A stretch of DNA of 16,156 nt, from contig JAKAZC010000021.1 in NCBI GenBank assembly GCA_021826655.1, positions 1 through 16,156 on the forward strand, written 5' to 3'. The stretch's first letter is position 1; every line of letters starts with the position of its first letter. Of this stretch, positions 6,579-14,987 are shown piece by piece. The translations under genes were made by a program, and so were the position numbers. Origin of the DNA: Actinomycetes bacterium (GTDB lineage Bacteria; Actinomycetota; Acidimicrobiia; Acidimicrobiales; RAAP-2). The notes under the pieces are model-generated. The model was not told the DNA's origin, did no database searches, and was given only the letters and a program-made list of their open reading frames with translations.

Positions 6579-6634
6579 ATCGGGGTGTAGCGCCAGGGAG
6601 TGGCGACGGGGCGAACCGGACAGCGGAGGGACGC

Positions 6635-7264
6635 ATGGCCCAGGTACTGAGCACGAAGCGGAAGCAGATCCTCGATTGCATCTCCGAGTCGGTCCTCGAC
6701 CGCGGCTACCCGCCGTCCGTGCGGGAGATCGGCGAGGCGGTCGGATTGACCTCCTCGTCCACAGTGCACGCCCACCTCGCCGTGCTCCAGCGTGAGGGCT
6801 ACCTTCGCCGTGACCCGACCAAGCCGAGGGCCATGGAGGTCTGCTACGACCCGTCATCCAAGGTGATCATGGACGCCCGTCCGATCCGCCACGTACCGTT
6901 GGTAGGCGACGTGGCGGCGGGCACCTGCGGATTTGCCCAGGAGAACATCGAGGAGCTGTATCCGCTGCCCGAGGACTTCACCGGCACCGGCACGCTCTTC
7001 ATGCTGCGGGTGAAGGGCGACTCGATGATCGACGCCGGCATCGTCGAAGGGGACTTCGTGGTGGTACGCCAGCAGCCCGACGCCGAGCAGGGTGACATCG
7101 TGGTGGCGGGCATTCCGGACGGGGAGGCCACGGTCAAGGCCTTCTCGACCCGGAACGGCTCGGTCGTGCTCACACCCGCCAATCCTCGACTGGGGCCGAT
7201 GGTGTTCGATCCAGCCGAGGTGACCGTCTTCGGCAAGGTCGTCACCGTCCTTCGCCGCCTCTGA
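6635..7264 (+). CDS. lexA: SOS repressor LexA
   Basis: A 209-residue repressor of the DNA-damage response. The winged helix-turn-helix spans about residues 1-70, with YPPSVREIGEAVGLTSSSTV as the recognition region. The C-terminal S24 autoprotease has the cleavage bond Ala95-Gly96 (DVAAGTCGF), catalytic Ser130 in VKGDSMIDAGI, and Lys168 in ATVKAF. The 35-residue spacing from the scissile Ala to Ser equals that of E. coli LexA. RecA filaments on single-stranded DNA are expected to trigger self-cleavage. The start is supported by GGAGGG four bases upstream. It is the only plus-strand gene in the window, divergent from the LysM gene and preceded by four LexA operators, so it is autoregulated. All catalytic residues are intact. 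Confidence 0.98.
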   Translation: MAQVLSTKRKQILDCISESVLDRGYPPSVREIGEAVGLTSSSTVHAHLAVLQREGYLRRDPTKPRAMEVCYDPSSKVIMDARPIRHVPLVGDVAAGTCGFAQENIEELYPLPEDFTGTGTLFMLRVKGDSMIDAGIVEGDFVVVRQQPDAEQGDIVVAGIPDGEATVKAFSTRNGSVVLTPANPRLGPMVFDPAEVTVFGKVVTVLRRL

Positions 7265-7404
7265 GCTCCACCGTGCCTGAACCGTCGGATACGCCCCCGG
7301 GGCGATCCGGGAGGCCTCGAGGGGCGTGTCCGGCGCCGACGCCCGGGTTCGCGCCGGCGATTGTCCCTGCCGACGCACGGTTCCGTGCCGGTGCCGGCGA
7401 GCGG

Positions 7405-7427
7405 ACCGGCCTGATCGGCAGCCCCGG

Positions 7428-7437
<10 letters not shown>
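7405..7437. terminator. Inverted repeat between convergent lexA and aldo/keto reductase genes
   Basis: ACCGGCCTGA (7405-7414) and TCAGGCCGGT (7428-7437) are perfect 10-bp inverted arms with a 13-base loop. The right arm overlaps the stop codon of the reductase gene. There is no T-run on either strand, so this would be a GC-rich, U-less (bidirectional) terminator. A second short repeat, GGGCGT/ACGCCC at 7322-7344, lies closer to the lexA end. The rest of the 163-bp gap shows nothing. Confidence 0.5.
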
Positions 7438-8429
<992 letters not shown>

Positions 8430-8435
8430 GCATCG

Positions 8436-8441
8436 ACCCTA
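8436..8441 (-). promoter_or_regulatory. Candidate leaderless -10 element for the aldo/keto reductase
   Basis: TAGGGT on the minus strand ends six bases before the ATG at 8429. This TANNNT spacing is typical of actinobacterial leaderless mRNAs, and there is no convincing Shine-Dalgarno sequence. No -35 consensus is visible. Confidence 0.45.
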
Positions 8442-8478
8442 CCCATCCCGTGCGTCCCCGCACGCGGGCGCGCCTCCT

Positions 8479-9639
8479 CTACCCCTCGGCGGGCTCGGCG
8501 GGCTCGGCGCGCAGCACCGTGTCGAGCACGGAGGAGACCCGGGCCAGCTCGGCGGCGCTCACGCGCTCGCCCGGCGTATGGGAGAGCAGCGGGTCGCCGG
8601 GGCCGAAGTTGGCCGCCGGCACCCCCCGCTCGGCAAAGAAGGCCACGTCCGTCCAGCCCACCTTGGCCCGCGGGGGCACGCCGGAGGCAGCCACCAGTGC
8701 GGCGAGCACCGGGTCGTCCAGTGACGGCGGCGCACCGGCGGCGGCCGCGACCAGCTCCCAGTGGTCACCGGGCTCGAGGTGCGGGGCGAGCAGCTCCCGG
8801 ACGGTGGACTCGGCCTGGGCGATCGTGCGATCGGGTGCGAACCGGTGGTTCACCACCACGGTGGCCCGGTCCGGGACGACGTTGCCGGCCACCCCGCCCT
8901 CGACCGACACGACCTGGAGCTGCTCGGCGTACTCGCAGCCGTCGATGACCGGTCGGCGGCCCACGTGCCCGTCGATGGCCGTCAGGACGCCGGCCAGCCG
9001 GTGGATGGCATTCCGGCCGGCGTGGGGGCGGGCGGTGTGCGCCCGCAGTCCGGTGAGGGTGACCCGCAGGCGCATCGTCCCCTGGCAGCCCGCCTCGACC
9101 ACCCCGTCGGTCGGCTCGCCGAGCAGCGCGACGTCCGCAGCCACCAGGTCCGGTCGCACGTCCCACAGTCGGAGCAGCCCGTTGTGCTCCCGAGCCACTT
9201 CTTCGCCGCTGTAGAAGCACCAGGTGAGATCCATGGGCGGGGCGTCGAGCACGCCCGCCAGGTGCAGGAAGACGGCGAGGCCGCCCTTCATGTCCGTGCT
9301 CCCGACGCCGTGGAGCGTCCCGTCCTCCACCCGCGGTATGTCGTTCCCCTCCGCCGCCGGGACCGTGTCGAGGTGTCCGGCGAGCAGCACCCGTCGGGTC
9401 CGGCCGAGGTCGGTCCGGGCCACGACGTTGTCGTCCACCCGCTCCACCATGAGCCACGGGCACAGTCGGAGTGCGGCCTCGACGGCGTCGGCCATGGGTC
9501 CCTCATGGTGGCTGACCGACGGAATGCCCACCAGCGCGGTGGCCATACCGAGGAGGCCGTCGGTGGTCGGTGCGCTCACCGACGCCCCGGCCGGCCCGTT
9601 CCCGGACGGCGGGTCCCGGCGGATGTGTCCACCGTTCAT
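8479..9639 (-). CDS. dapE: Succinyl-diaminopimelate desuccinylase
   Basis: A 386-residue M20-family di-zinc hydrolase that converts N-succinyl-LL-diaminopimelate to LL-diaminopimelate plus succinate. Metal ligands and catalytic residues are in order: His89 and Asp91 in GHLDTVP, Asp116 in GSTDMKGG, Glu146-Glu147 in YSGEEVA, Glu175 in LLGEPTD, and the late histidine in LLSHTPGERV. The dimerisation lid contains RAHTARPHAGRNAIH. It matches the actinobacterial DapE subgroup, and the genes for DapD and DapC directly upstream remove most doubt about substrate. The ATG at 9639 lies 16 bp after the dapD stop; a GTG at 9579 would skip a low-complexity leader of 20 residues. The C-terminus ends in a short repeated AEPAEPAEG. 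Confidence 0.94.
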   Translation of the reverse strand: MNGGHIRRDPPSGNGPAGASVSAPTTDGLLGMATALVGIPSVSHHEGPMADAVEAALRLCPWLMVERVDDNVVARTDLGRTRRVLLAGHLDTVPAAEGNDIPRVEDGTLHGVGSTDMKGGLAVFLHLAGVLDAPPMDLTWCFYSGEEVAREHNGLLRLWDVRPDLVAADVALLGEPTDGVVEAGCQGTMRLRVTLTGLRAHTARPHAGRNAIHRLAGVLTAIDGHVGRRPVIDGCEYAEQLQVVSVEGGVAGNVVPDRATVVVNHRFAPDRTIAQAESTVRELLAPHLEPGDHWELVAAAAGAPPSLDDPVLAALVAASGVPPRAKVGWTDVAFFAERGVPAANFGPGDPLLSHTPGERVSAAELARVSSVLDTVLRAEPAEPAEG

Positions 9640-9655
9640 CTCGAACGGCCCCGGC

Positions 9656-10519
9656 TCACATCGACACCCCGTGGGTCCGGAGGATGTCGTTCAGCTGGGC
9701 CTTGTCGTGCCGCTGGCCCTCTGTGAGGCGCTTCAGCACCAGCACGCAGGGCAGGTAGAACTCGCCGCCCGGGAAGTCCCGACGACGGCTGGCCTGGACG
9801 GCCACCGACCACGGCGGCACGTGGCCCCGGCCGAGCTCGTCACCGGTGTCCGCGTCGATGACCGGGATGGTCGGGTTGAGGATGGTCCCTTCGCCGATCA
9901 CCGAACCCCGGCCGACCCGGGCCCCCTGGGTGATCATGGCGCGGCTGCCGATCATGACCTCGTCCTCGATGACCACCGGGGCGGCCTGCGCCGGTTCCAG
10001 CACCCCGCCGATCCCCACGCCCCCGGACAGGTGCACCTGTTCGCCGATCTGGGCACAGGACCCCACTGTCGCCCACGTGTCGACCATGGTGCCCGCCCCC
10101 ACCCGCGCACCGATGTTCACGTAGCTGGGCATGCAGATGACGCCGGGCGCCAGGTACGACCCCCACCGTGCCGACGCTCCGGGCACGACGCGGACACCGG
10201 CGGCGGCGAACTCGCGCTTCAGCGGGAGCTTGTCGGCGAACTCGAAGGGACCGACCTCGATGGTCTCCATCGCCCGCAGCCGGAAGAGCAGCAGGATGGC
10301 GTGCTTCAACCACTGGTGGACCACGACCCGGTCCGTGGTCGGATCGACCTCGGCCACGCGCACCTCGCCCGAGTCGAGGAGGTCGACCGCCTCGGTCACC
10401 ACGGCCAGCGCCGCCGAGTCGGAGGGGGAGAGGTCGGCGGCGCGTTCCCACAGCGCTTCGATCCGGTCTGCCAGGTCTGCCAGGTCTGCCAGGTCTGCCA
10501 GGTCTGCCAGGTCTGCCAT
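9656..10519 (-). CDS. dapD: Tetrahydrodipicolinate N-succinyltransferase
   Basis: A 287-residue acyltransferase that transfers succinyl from succinyl-CoA to tetrahydrodipicolinate, the first step of the succinylase branch. The left-handed beta-helix core (about 110-250) carries MPSYVNIGARVGAGTMVDTW, then ATVGSCAQIG, then HLSGGVGIGGVLEP, close to the E. coli type, with the catalytic Asp in MVDTW at about 147. The usual mycobacterial DapD is a different, longer subtype. The N-terminus (residues 2-18) is a run of Ala-Asp-Leu units encoded by a 9-bp tandem repeat, joined directly to the conserved helix RIEALWERAADL. The ATG at 10519 is preceded by CCCCCC rather than a Shine-Dalgarno sequence, so initiation is unusual or the true start differs. 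Confidence 0.95.
   Translation of the reverse strand: MADLADLADLADLADLADRIEALWERAADLSPSDSAALAVVTEAVDLLDSGEVRVAEVDPTTDRVVVHQWLKHAILLLFRLRAMETIEVGPFEFADKLPLKREFAAAGVRVVPGASARWGSYLAPGVICMPSYVNIGARVGAGTMVDTWATVGSCAQIGEQVHLSGGVGIGGVLEPAQAAPVVIEDEVMIGSRAMITQGARVGRGSVIGEGTILNPTIPVIDADTGDELGRGHVPPWSVAVQASRRRDFPGGEFYLPCVLVLKRLTEGQRHDKAQLNDILRTHGVSM
10465..10518. repeat. Six perfect 9-bp tandem repeats in the 5' end of dapD
   Basis: GGTCTGCCA occurs six times without mismatch on the plus strand, 54 bp in all. On the coding strand it begins with the TG of the dapD ATG and encodes five Ala-Asp-Leu triplets plus Ala-Asp. Copy-number change would be in frame. Confidence 0.97.
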
Positions 10520-10561
10520 GGGGGGAGACGTTACCGCCCGGCACCGGGTCCGCCTCCCCCC
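10520..10561 (-). promoter_or_regulatory. Inverted repeat in the dapC-dapD gap, adjoining the dapD start
   Basis: The 66-bp dapC-dapD gap contains CTCCCCCC (10554-10561) and GGGGGGAG (10520-10527), perfect 8-bp complementary arms, with CCCGG/CCGGG (10537-10548) between them. In dapD mRNA the right-hand arm ends immediately at the AUG, while the other arm carries GGAGG about 30 bases upstream. If it forms, the stem could control dapD initiation or attenuate transcription. Confidence 0.4.
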
Positions 10562-10585
10562 GCCGGGTCAGGGTGCGTCGGCCGG

Positions 10586-11746
10586 TCAGCCGGCGGCGGC
10601 GAGCCGCTCGGCGACGAGGCCGAGCCGGTCCATGGGCTGCACGACGGCCACCCGTACGTGACCGCGCCCCAGTTCGCCGTAGAGCTCGCCCGGGCTGACC
10701 AGAAGGCCGGCATCGTCGGCCAGGCGGTCGCACAGCGCCCACCCGTCGGCATACGAGTCGGGAACGGGCACCCACAGGTAGAACCCTCCGGCCGGCGGGG
10801 CGACGGGAAGCCCTGCTCCGGTGAGTGCGGCGGCCAGGAGCCCGAGCCGCTCGCGGTAGCGGTTCCGCTGGAGTTCGACGTGGGCGTCGTCGTCGAGTGC
10901 GACCACCGCACCCGCCTGGACCGGCCCGGGCACCATGAGCCCCGCATGACGTCGGATGTCGAGGAGGTACCCCACCAGGTCTTCGTCGCCGGCGTAGAAC
11001 CCTGCGCGCACTCCTGCCAGGTTCGACCGCTTGGAGAGCGAGTGGACGGCCACGACACCTTCGGTGCCGGACTGCAGGACGCTGCGGGCCGGGCCGTCCC
11101 ACGTGAACTCGGCGTAGCACTCGTCGCTGAACACCGGCACCCCACGGGTACGGCCCCAGTCCGCCGAGCGGTCGAGGTCGGTCAGCAGCCCGGTGGGGTT
11201 GGACGGCGAGTTGACCCACAACAGGAGAGCGCGGGCCACGTCGGTCGGATCCACCGCGTCAAGGTCGAGCCCGCCGCCGGGCAGTTCGCGCACCGGCACG
11301 GCCCGGGCTCCGGCCAACGTTGCCCCCATGGCGTACGTCGGGTACGCGACCGACGGAAGGAGGACGGTGTCGCGGTCCGGCGAACGCAGTTGCAGGAACT
11401 GGGCGGTGGTGGCCACGAACTCCTTGGTCCCGACGCACGCCGCCACCTGTCGGTCGGGGTCGACGTCGGCACCGAAGCGCCGCCGGATCCAGTCGGCGGA
11501 GGCCCGGCGGTAGGCGGGCGATCCCGGCGAGGTCGGGTAGCCCCGCTCGGACCCCGACGAGGCCATGGCGGCGAGCACCGCATCCGGTGGAGGGTCGCAC
11601 GGGGTTCCGATGGAGCAGTCGACCAGACCGCCCCGGTCGGCGAACCGGCCGGCGGCGCGCGACCTGGCCCCGTTCAGCCGCTCGTAGGGATAGGGCGGTG
11701 GGATGAAGCCCCGCGGGGACCCGGGATCGGCCGGGATGGCGGTCAC
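10586..11746 (-). CDS. dapC: Succinyldiaminopimelate transaminase (DapC, actinobacterial type)
   Basis: A 386-residue fold-type I, class I/II aminotransferase that uses glutamate and PLP to form N-succinyl-LL-diaminopimelate. The start region FIPPPYPYERLN and the segment VDCSIGTPCDPPPDAV match actinobacterial DapC. PLP residues are visible: Asn183 in NSPSNPTG, Asp208 and Tyr211 in SDECYAEF, Schiff-base Lys239 in HSLSKRSNLAG, and Arg247 in GVRAGF. The conserved C-terminal arginine lies in HVRVAVVQP. The GTG at 11746 overlaps the hflX stop as GTGA, supporting coupled translation. The frame remains open to 11884, but the extra arginine-rich sequence is a shadow of hflX. Its position between dapF and dapD supports the assignment over a generic aminotransferase. 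Confidence 0.92.
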   Translation of the reverse strand: MTAIPADPGSPRGFIPPPYPYERLNGARSRAAGRFADRGGLVDCSIGTPCDPPPDAVLAAMASSGSERGYPTSPGSPAYRRASADWIRRRFGADVDPDRQVAACVGTKEFVATTAQFLQLRSPDRDTVLLPSVAYPTYAMGATLAGARAVPVRELPGGGLDLDAVDPTDVARALLLWVNSPSNPTGLLTDLDRSADWGRTRGVPVFSDECYAEFTWDGPARSVLQSGTEGVVAVHSLSKRSNLAGVRAGFYAGDEDLVGYLLDIRRHAGLMVPGPVQAGAVVALDDDAHVELQRNRYRERLGLLAAALTGAGLPVAPPAGGFYLWVPVPDSYADGWALCDRLADDAGLLVSPGELYGELGRGHVRVAVVQPMDRLGLVAERLAAAG

Positions 11747-13053
11747 GATGCCAGGAACTCCGCGAACCGGGCCTTCCCGGCGTCGTCGAGTACGACCTGG
11801 ACCCGCGTGGCCGCCTCCCCCGCCTCTTCGCCCACGATCTCCCCTTCGCGGTGGACGGCGGCGAGCACGTCGCCACGGGCCCACGGGATCTCCAGTTCGA
11901 CCACCCGGTCCCCCACGCGCAGCCGATCGCCGATCGTCACCAGTAGCTCCTCGATGCCGGCACCCGTCCTGGCCGACACCAGCACCGAGCCGGGGTGCGC
12001 CGCGAGCAGTCGTCGAGCCTCCTCGCCGGCGTCGTCGTCCCCTCCCCCGAGGGCGTCCGCCTTGTTGACAACCAGCAACTCCGGCATGCCGCCCGCTCCG
12101 ATCTCGGCCAGCACGGAGTGGACGGCGTCGATCTGGCCCTGCAGATCGGGCGCCGAGCCGTCGACCGCGTGGACGATCAGGTCGGACTCGAGTACGACCT
12201 CGAGGGTGGACCGGAACGCTTCTACCACCTGGTGGGGCAGCTTGCGGACGAACCCGACGGTGTCGGTGAGCAGCACGAGCTCACCGCCCGGGAGGTCGAA
12301 CCTGCGCGTGCGCGGGTCCAGGGTCGAGAAGAGCCGGTCCTCGACGTGCACGTCGGACCCGCACAGACGGTTCAGCAGGGTCGACTTCCCGGCGTTGGTG
12401 TAGCCGACCAGCGACACCGTGCGCTGTCTCCCCCGCTGCCGGCCCCGTCGCTGGACCCGCCTGGTCCGGTCGAGCTGGCGCAGGTCCGCCTCGAGTCGGG
12501 ACATGCGCCGCACCAGCCGTCGCCGGTCCACCTCGAGCTGGGTCTCGCCCGGACCCCTCGTACCGATCCCACCGGCCTGCTGGCTGAGCGAGTGGCCCCT
12601 GCCCCGCAGCCGGGGCAGCCGGTATCGGAGCAGGGCGAGCTCCACCTGGGCCCGGCCCTCGGGTGTGCGGGCGTTCTGGGCGAAGATGTCGAGGATGACC
12701 GCCGTACGGTCGATGGCCGTTCGACCCAGGATCTTCTCCAGGTTCCGCTGCTGGGCCGGGGACAGGTCGTCGTCGAACACGACGGTGTCCGCGTCGACAT
12801 CCAGGCACACGGCGAGGAGCTCCTCCGCCTTGCCCTTGCCCAGGTACGTCGCGGCGTCCGGCGTCGCCCGGCGCTGCACGATCCGCCCGGCGACGTCGGC
12901 GCCGGCCGTGTCCACCAGGCGTGCGAGCTCGTCCAGGCCGGCCTCGGTGGCCGACTGGCTCCCCATGGGGAACGTCACCCCGACGAGGACGATGCGCTCC
13001 CGGACCTCCCGGGAGATGAGGGTGTCGGTGAATGCCGAGTCGGACGGGCTCAT
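11743..13053 (-). CDS. hflX: GTPase HflX (ribosome-associated)
   Basis: A 436-residue GTPase that binds the large ribosomal subunit and can split stalled ribosomes under stress. The N-terminal HflX domain (about 20-200) has the glycine-rich YLGKGKAEEL and the segment GIGTRGPGETQLEVDRRR, followed by a basic, coiled linker. The G domain has G1 GYTNAGKST at 217-225, the G2 region with LFSTLDP at about 241-247, G3 DTVGF at 264-268, and G4 NKAD at 330-333. VSARTGAGIEEL matches G5. The ATG at 13053 overlaps the dapF stop (TGATG). In Mycobacterium hflX also follows dapF. The frame is open upstream to 13266, but that stretch is the antiphase shadow of dapF. Confidence 0.96.
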   Translation of the reverse strand: MSPSDSAFTDTLISREVRERIVLVGVTFPMGSQSATEAGLDELARLVDTAGADVAGRIVQRRATPDAATYLGKGKAEELLAVCLDVDADTVVFDDDLSPAQQRNLEKILGRTAIDRTAVILDIFAQNARTPEGRAQVELALLRYRLPRLRGRGHSLSQQAGGIGTRGPGETQLEVDRRRLVRRMSRLEADLRQLDRTRRVQRRGRQRGRQRTVSLVGYTNAGKSTLLNRLCGSDVHVEDRLFSTLDPRTRRFDLPGGELVLLTDTVGFVRKLPHQVVEAFRSTLEVVLESDLIVHAVDGSAPDLQGQIDAVHSVLAEIGAGGMPELLVVNKADALGGGDDDAGEEARRLLAAHPGSVLVSARTGAGIEELLVTIGDRLRVGDRVVELEIPWARGDVLAAVHREGEIVGEEAGEAATRVQVVLDDAGKARFAEFLAS

Positions 13054-13922
13054 CAGGTCGTCGACGCGACCGGTCGGGCGCCGTCGAGCACAGCCACCGG
13101 GTCGACCACGATCGATGCCACCCGGTGGACCGGGCCCCGCAGCCGGGCGGTATTGCCTTCGAGGGTGACCTCGAGTGGCCCGCCCGGATTGTGCACCGTG
13201 ACATGGTCGCCCACCAGACCCCAACTGCGGGCGGCCGCGGCGGCCGCCGCACTGCCGGTGCCGCACGCCTGGGTCTCGCCTGCGCCCCGCTCGAACACGC
13301 GCAGCACGAGGCTGTCGGGCACCTCGCCCGACGTGATGAATTCCACGTTGATCCCACCCTCGTAGACGGTCTGGAGGTGGGCCCCGATGCCGGCGACGTC
13401 GACGCCGTCCAGCGTGGGGCCGAACATGACGACGTGGGGATTACCCATGTCGACTGTCCGCACCCGGCGGTCGGTGAACTTCTGCCGCTGGTCAGGACCC
13501 AGGGACACCTTCCCGAGGTCGACCGAGGCCTCGGCGGCGTGGACCTCGTCACCCTCGGTGTACACGACCGCCTTCACCCCGGCTGCCGTCGCCACGGTGA
13601 ACGTCGGAGGCGACACCAGCGCGCTCAGGACGGCGGCCTGGGCCAGGCAGCGCATGCCGTTGCCGCTCATCTCGGCTTCCCGGCCGTCGGCGTTCTGCAG
13701 GACCATACCGATGTCGGCCAGACCCCCGCCGCCCACGATCTGGATCACCCCGTCGGCGCCCACCCCGAATCGGCGGTCGCACAGCGCGCGGACCAGCTCA
13801 CCGGGCAGTGGCTCGGACGACCCCGGATCGATCAGGACCAGGAAGTCATTGCCGGCGCCGTGGTGCTTGGTGAACCGGAGCGGGTGTGAGGTGGGTTGCG
13901 TGGTGGTTGGTGTGTTGGTCAT
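13053..13922 (-). CDS. dapF: Diaminopimelate epimerase
   Basis: A 289-residue cofactor-independent epimerase converting LL-diaminopimelate to the meso form needed for peptidoglycan and lysine. The two catalytic thiols are present: Cys92 in SGNGMRCLAQ and Cys220 in GETQACGTGS. The N-terminal FTKHHGAGNDFLVL and the MGNPHVVMF strand are diagnostic. It is of normal family length and has two symmetrical domains. The ATG at 13922 overlaps the miaA stop as ATGA, which sets the start; longer upstream versions would overlap miaA by over 100 bp. Residues 3-12 form a short Thr/Pro-rich leader. Confidence 0.97.
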   Translation of the reverse strand: MTNTPTTTQPTSHPLRFTKHHGAGNDFLVLIDPGSSEPLPGELVRALCDRRFGVGADGVIQIVGGGGLADIGMVLQNADGREAEMSGNGMRCLAQAAVLSALVSPPTFTVATAAGVKAVVYTEGDEVHAAEASVDLGKVSLGPDQRQKFTDRRVRTVDMGNPHVVMFGPTLDGVDVAGIGAHLQTVYEGGINVEFITSGEVPDSLVLRVFERGAGETQACGTGSAAAAAAARSWGLVGDHVTVHNPGGPLEVTLEGNTARLRGPVHRVASIVVDPVAVLDGARPVASTT

Positions 13923-14983
13923 GGCAGCGACCCACAGTCTCTCACCGGTCCCGGCGGGTGCGTGGGTCCCTCCAGCCGGGCGACGATCGCCGCCACCGGG
14001 TCGTCGTCCGGGTCCACCCACTCGATCCTCGGGTCGCGTCGGAACCAGGCCCACTGCCGTCGGGCGAACCGCCGCGTCCGCCGCACCGCCTCGTCCACGG
14101 CTTCCGCCAAGGGCACGCCCTGCTCGACATGGGCGAGTAGCTCCCGGTACCCGAGGGCCTGCCGGGCCGTCCGCGACAGGCCCCTGGGACGGGCCGCCAG
14201 GGCCCGGACCTCGTCGAGGAGCCCTGAGTCCAGCATCCGGGTGAATCGCACGGCGATCCGACGGTCGGTGTCGGCCGGGTCGTGGCGAACGCCGACCATG
14301 GCGACCGAGGTCGGCGGGTAGCGCCCGAGCCCGGGACCGAAGCTGGAGAAGGGCCGCCCCGACCCGAGCGTCACCTCAAGGGCCCGCACCAGGCGACGTT
14401 CGTTGCCCGCCTCGGTCCGGGACGCCGCCACCGGGTCGAGTACCAGGAGCCGGTCGCGGAGCCCGGCAACCGCGGCTGCCCGCTCGGGAGTTCCCACGGG
14501 TCCACGGGAATCCAGGGCGGACCGCAGCTCGGCGGCGACACCATCGAACCGCCCCGGGAACTCGAGACCGTCGGTGACCGAACGGAGGTAGAGGCCGGTA
14601 CCTCCGACCAGCATCGTGCGATTGCCCCGGGCGGCGATGCCGGCGACCGCCGCACGTGCCGCCTCCTGGAACCGGGTGACGGTGAACTCCTCGGCTGGAT
14701 CCACCAGGTCGACGAGGTGGTGGCGGACCTCGGCCCGCACCTCGGGCGACGGTTTGGTGGTGCCGAGGTCCATACCCCGGTAGACGGCCATCGAGTCGAC
14801 CGACACGAGTTCGACATCGGCGGTCCGTCTCCCGGCGCCCCGATGGCTCACCTCCTGCGCGCCGGGGGCGGTGGGGACGGCCGGAACGGTGGTGGCGCGC
14901 TCCATGGCGCGTATCGTGCGCACTACGTCCAATGCGATACGGGACTTACCCGAGGTCGTCACCCCGAGAACGGCGACGTCCAC
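13919..14983 (-). CDS. miaA: tRNA dimethylallyltransferase
   Basis: A 354-residue enzyme that transfers dimethylallyl from DMAPP to the N6 of A37 in tRNAs reading UNN codons (i6A37), the substrate of MiaB. The P-loop is GVTTSGKS at residues 7-14, a variant of the usual GPTASGKS. SVDSMAVYRGMDLGTTKPS at 61-79 holds the catalytic aspartate and matches the family, as do FTVTRFQEAA, MLVGGTGLYLRSV and RRQWAWFRR. Between the P-loop helix and VELVSVDS lies an extra Ala/Thr/Pro/Arg-rich stretch (about residues 22-55) that typical MiaA lacks. The GTG at 14983 is 4 bp after the miaB stop. The 3' end overlaps dapF. Confidence 0.95.
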   Translation of the reverse strand: MDVAVLGVTTSGKSRIALDVVRTIRAMERATTVPAVPTAPGAQEVSHRGAGRRTADVELVSVDSMAVYRGMDLGTTKPSPEVRAEVRHHLVDLVDPAEEFTVTRFQEAARAAVAGIAARGNRTMLVGGTGLYLRSVTDGLEFPGRFDGVAAELRSALDSRGPVGTPERAAAVAGLRDRLLVLDPVAASRTEAGNERRLVRALEVTLGSGRPFSSFGPGLGRYPPTSVAMVGVRHDPADTDRRIAVRFTRMLDSGLLDEVRALAARPRGLSRTARQALGYRELLAHVEQGVPLAEAVDEAVRRTRRFARRQWAWFRRDPRIEWVDPDDDPVAAIVARLEGPTHPPGPVRDCGSLP

Positions 14984-14987
14984 GTCG

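Larger units (their letters stand above)
6305..6634. promoter_or_regulatory. Divergent SOS control region between LysM gene and lexA
   Basis: A 330-bp gene-free stretch. The right 120 bp (6456-6578) hold four LexA operators and two divergent promoters. The left 150 bp would form a leader for the LysM gene. There I see only its Shine-Dalgarno sequence at 6314-6319 and a short GGTGT-G-ACACC palindrome at 6351-6361. The lexA side carries GGAGGG at 6625-6630, four bases before its ATG. Confidence 0.8.

Noticed and set aside
10465..10518. Repeat array considered as a CRISPR or regulatory iteron array
   Set aside because: The units are 9 bp, directly adjacent with no spacers, and inside a coding sequence in frame. 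This is a simple tandem repeat.
9224..12403. A 1059-codon open reading frame on the plus strand
   Set aside because: It lies antisense to dapE, dapD, dapC and hflX, which have clear catalytic motifs. Long antisense frames are expected in very GC-rich DNA, and its translation is low-complexity with a Gln-Val-Cys run that is just the dapD repeat read backwards.
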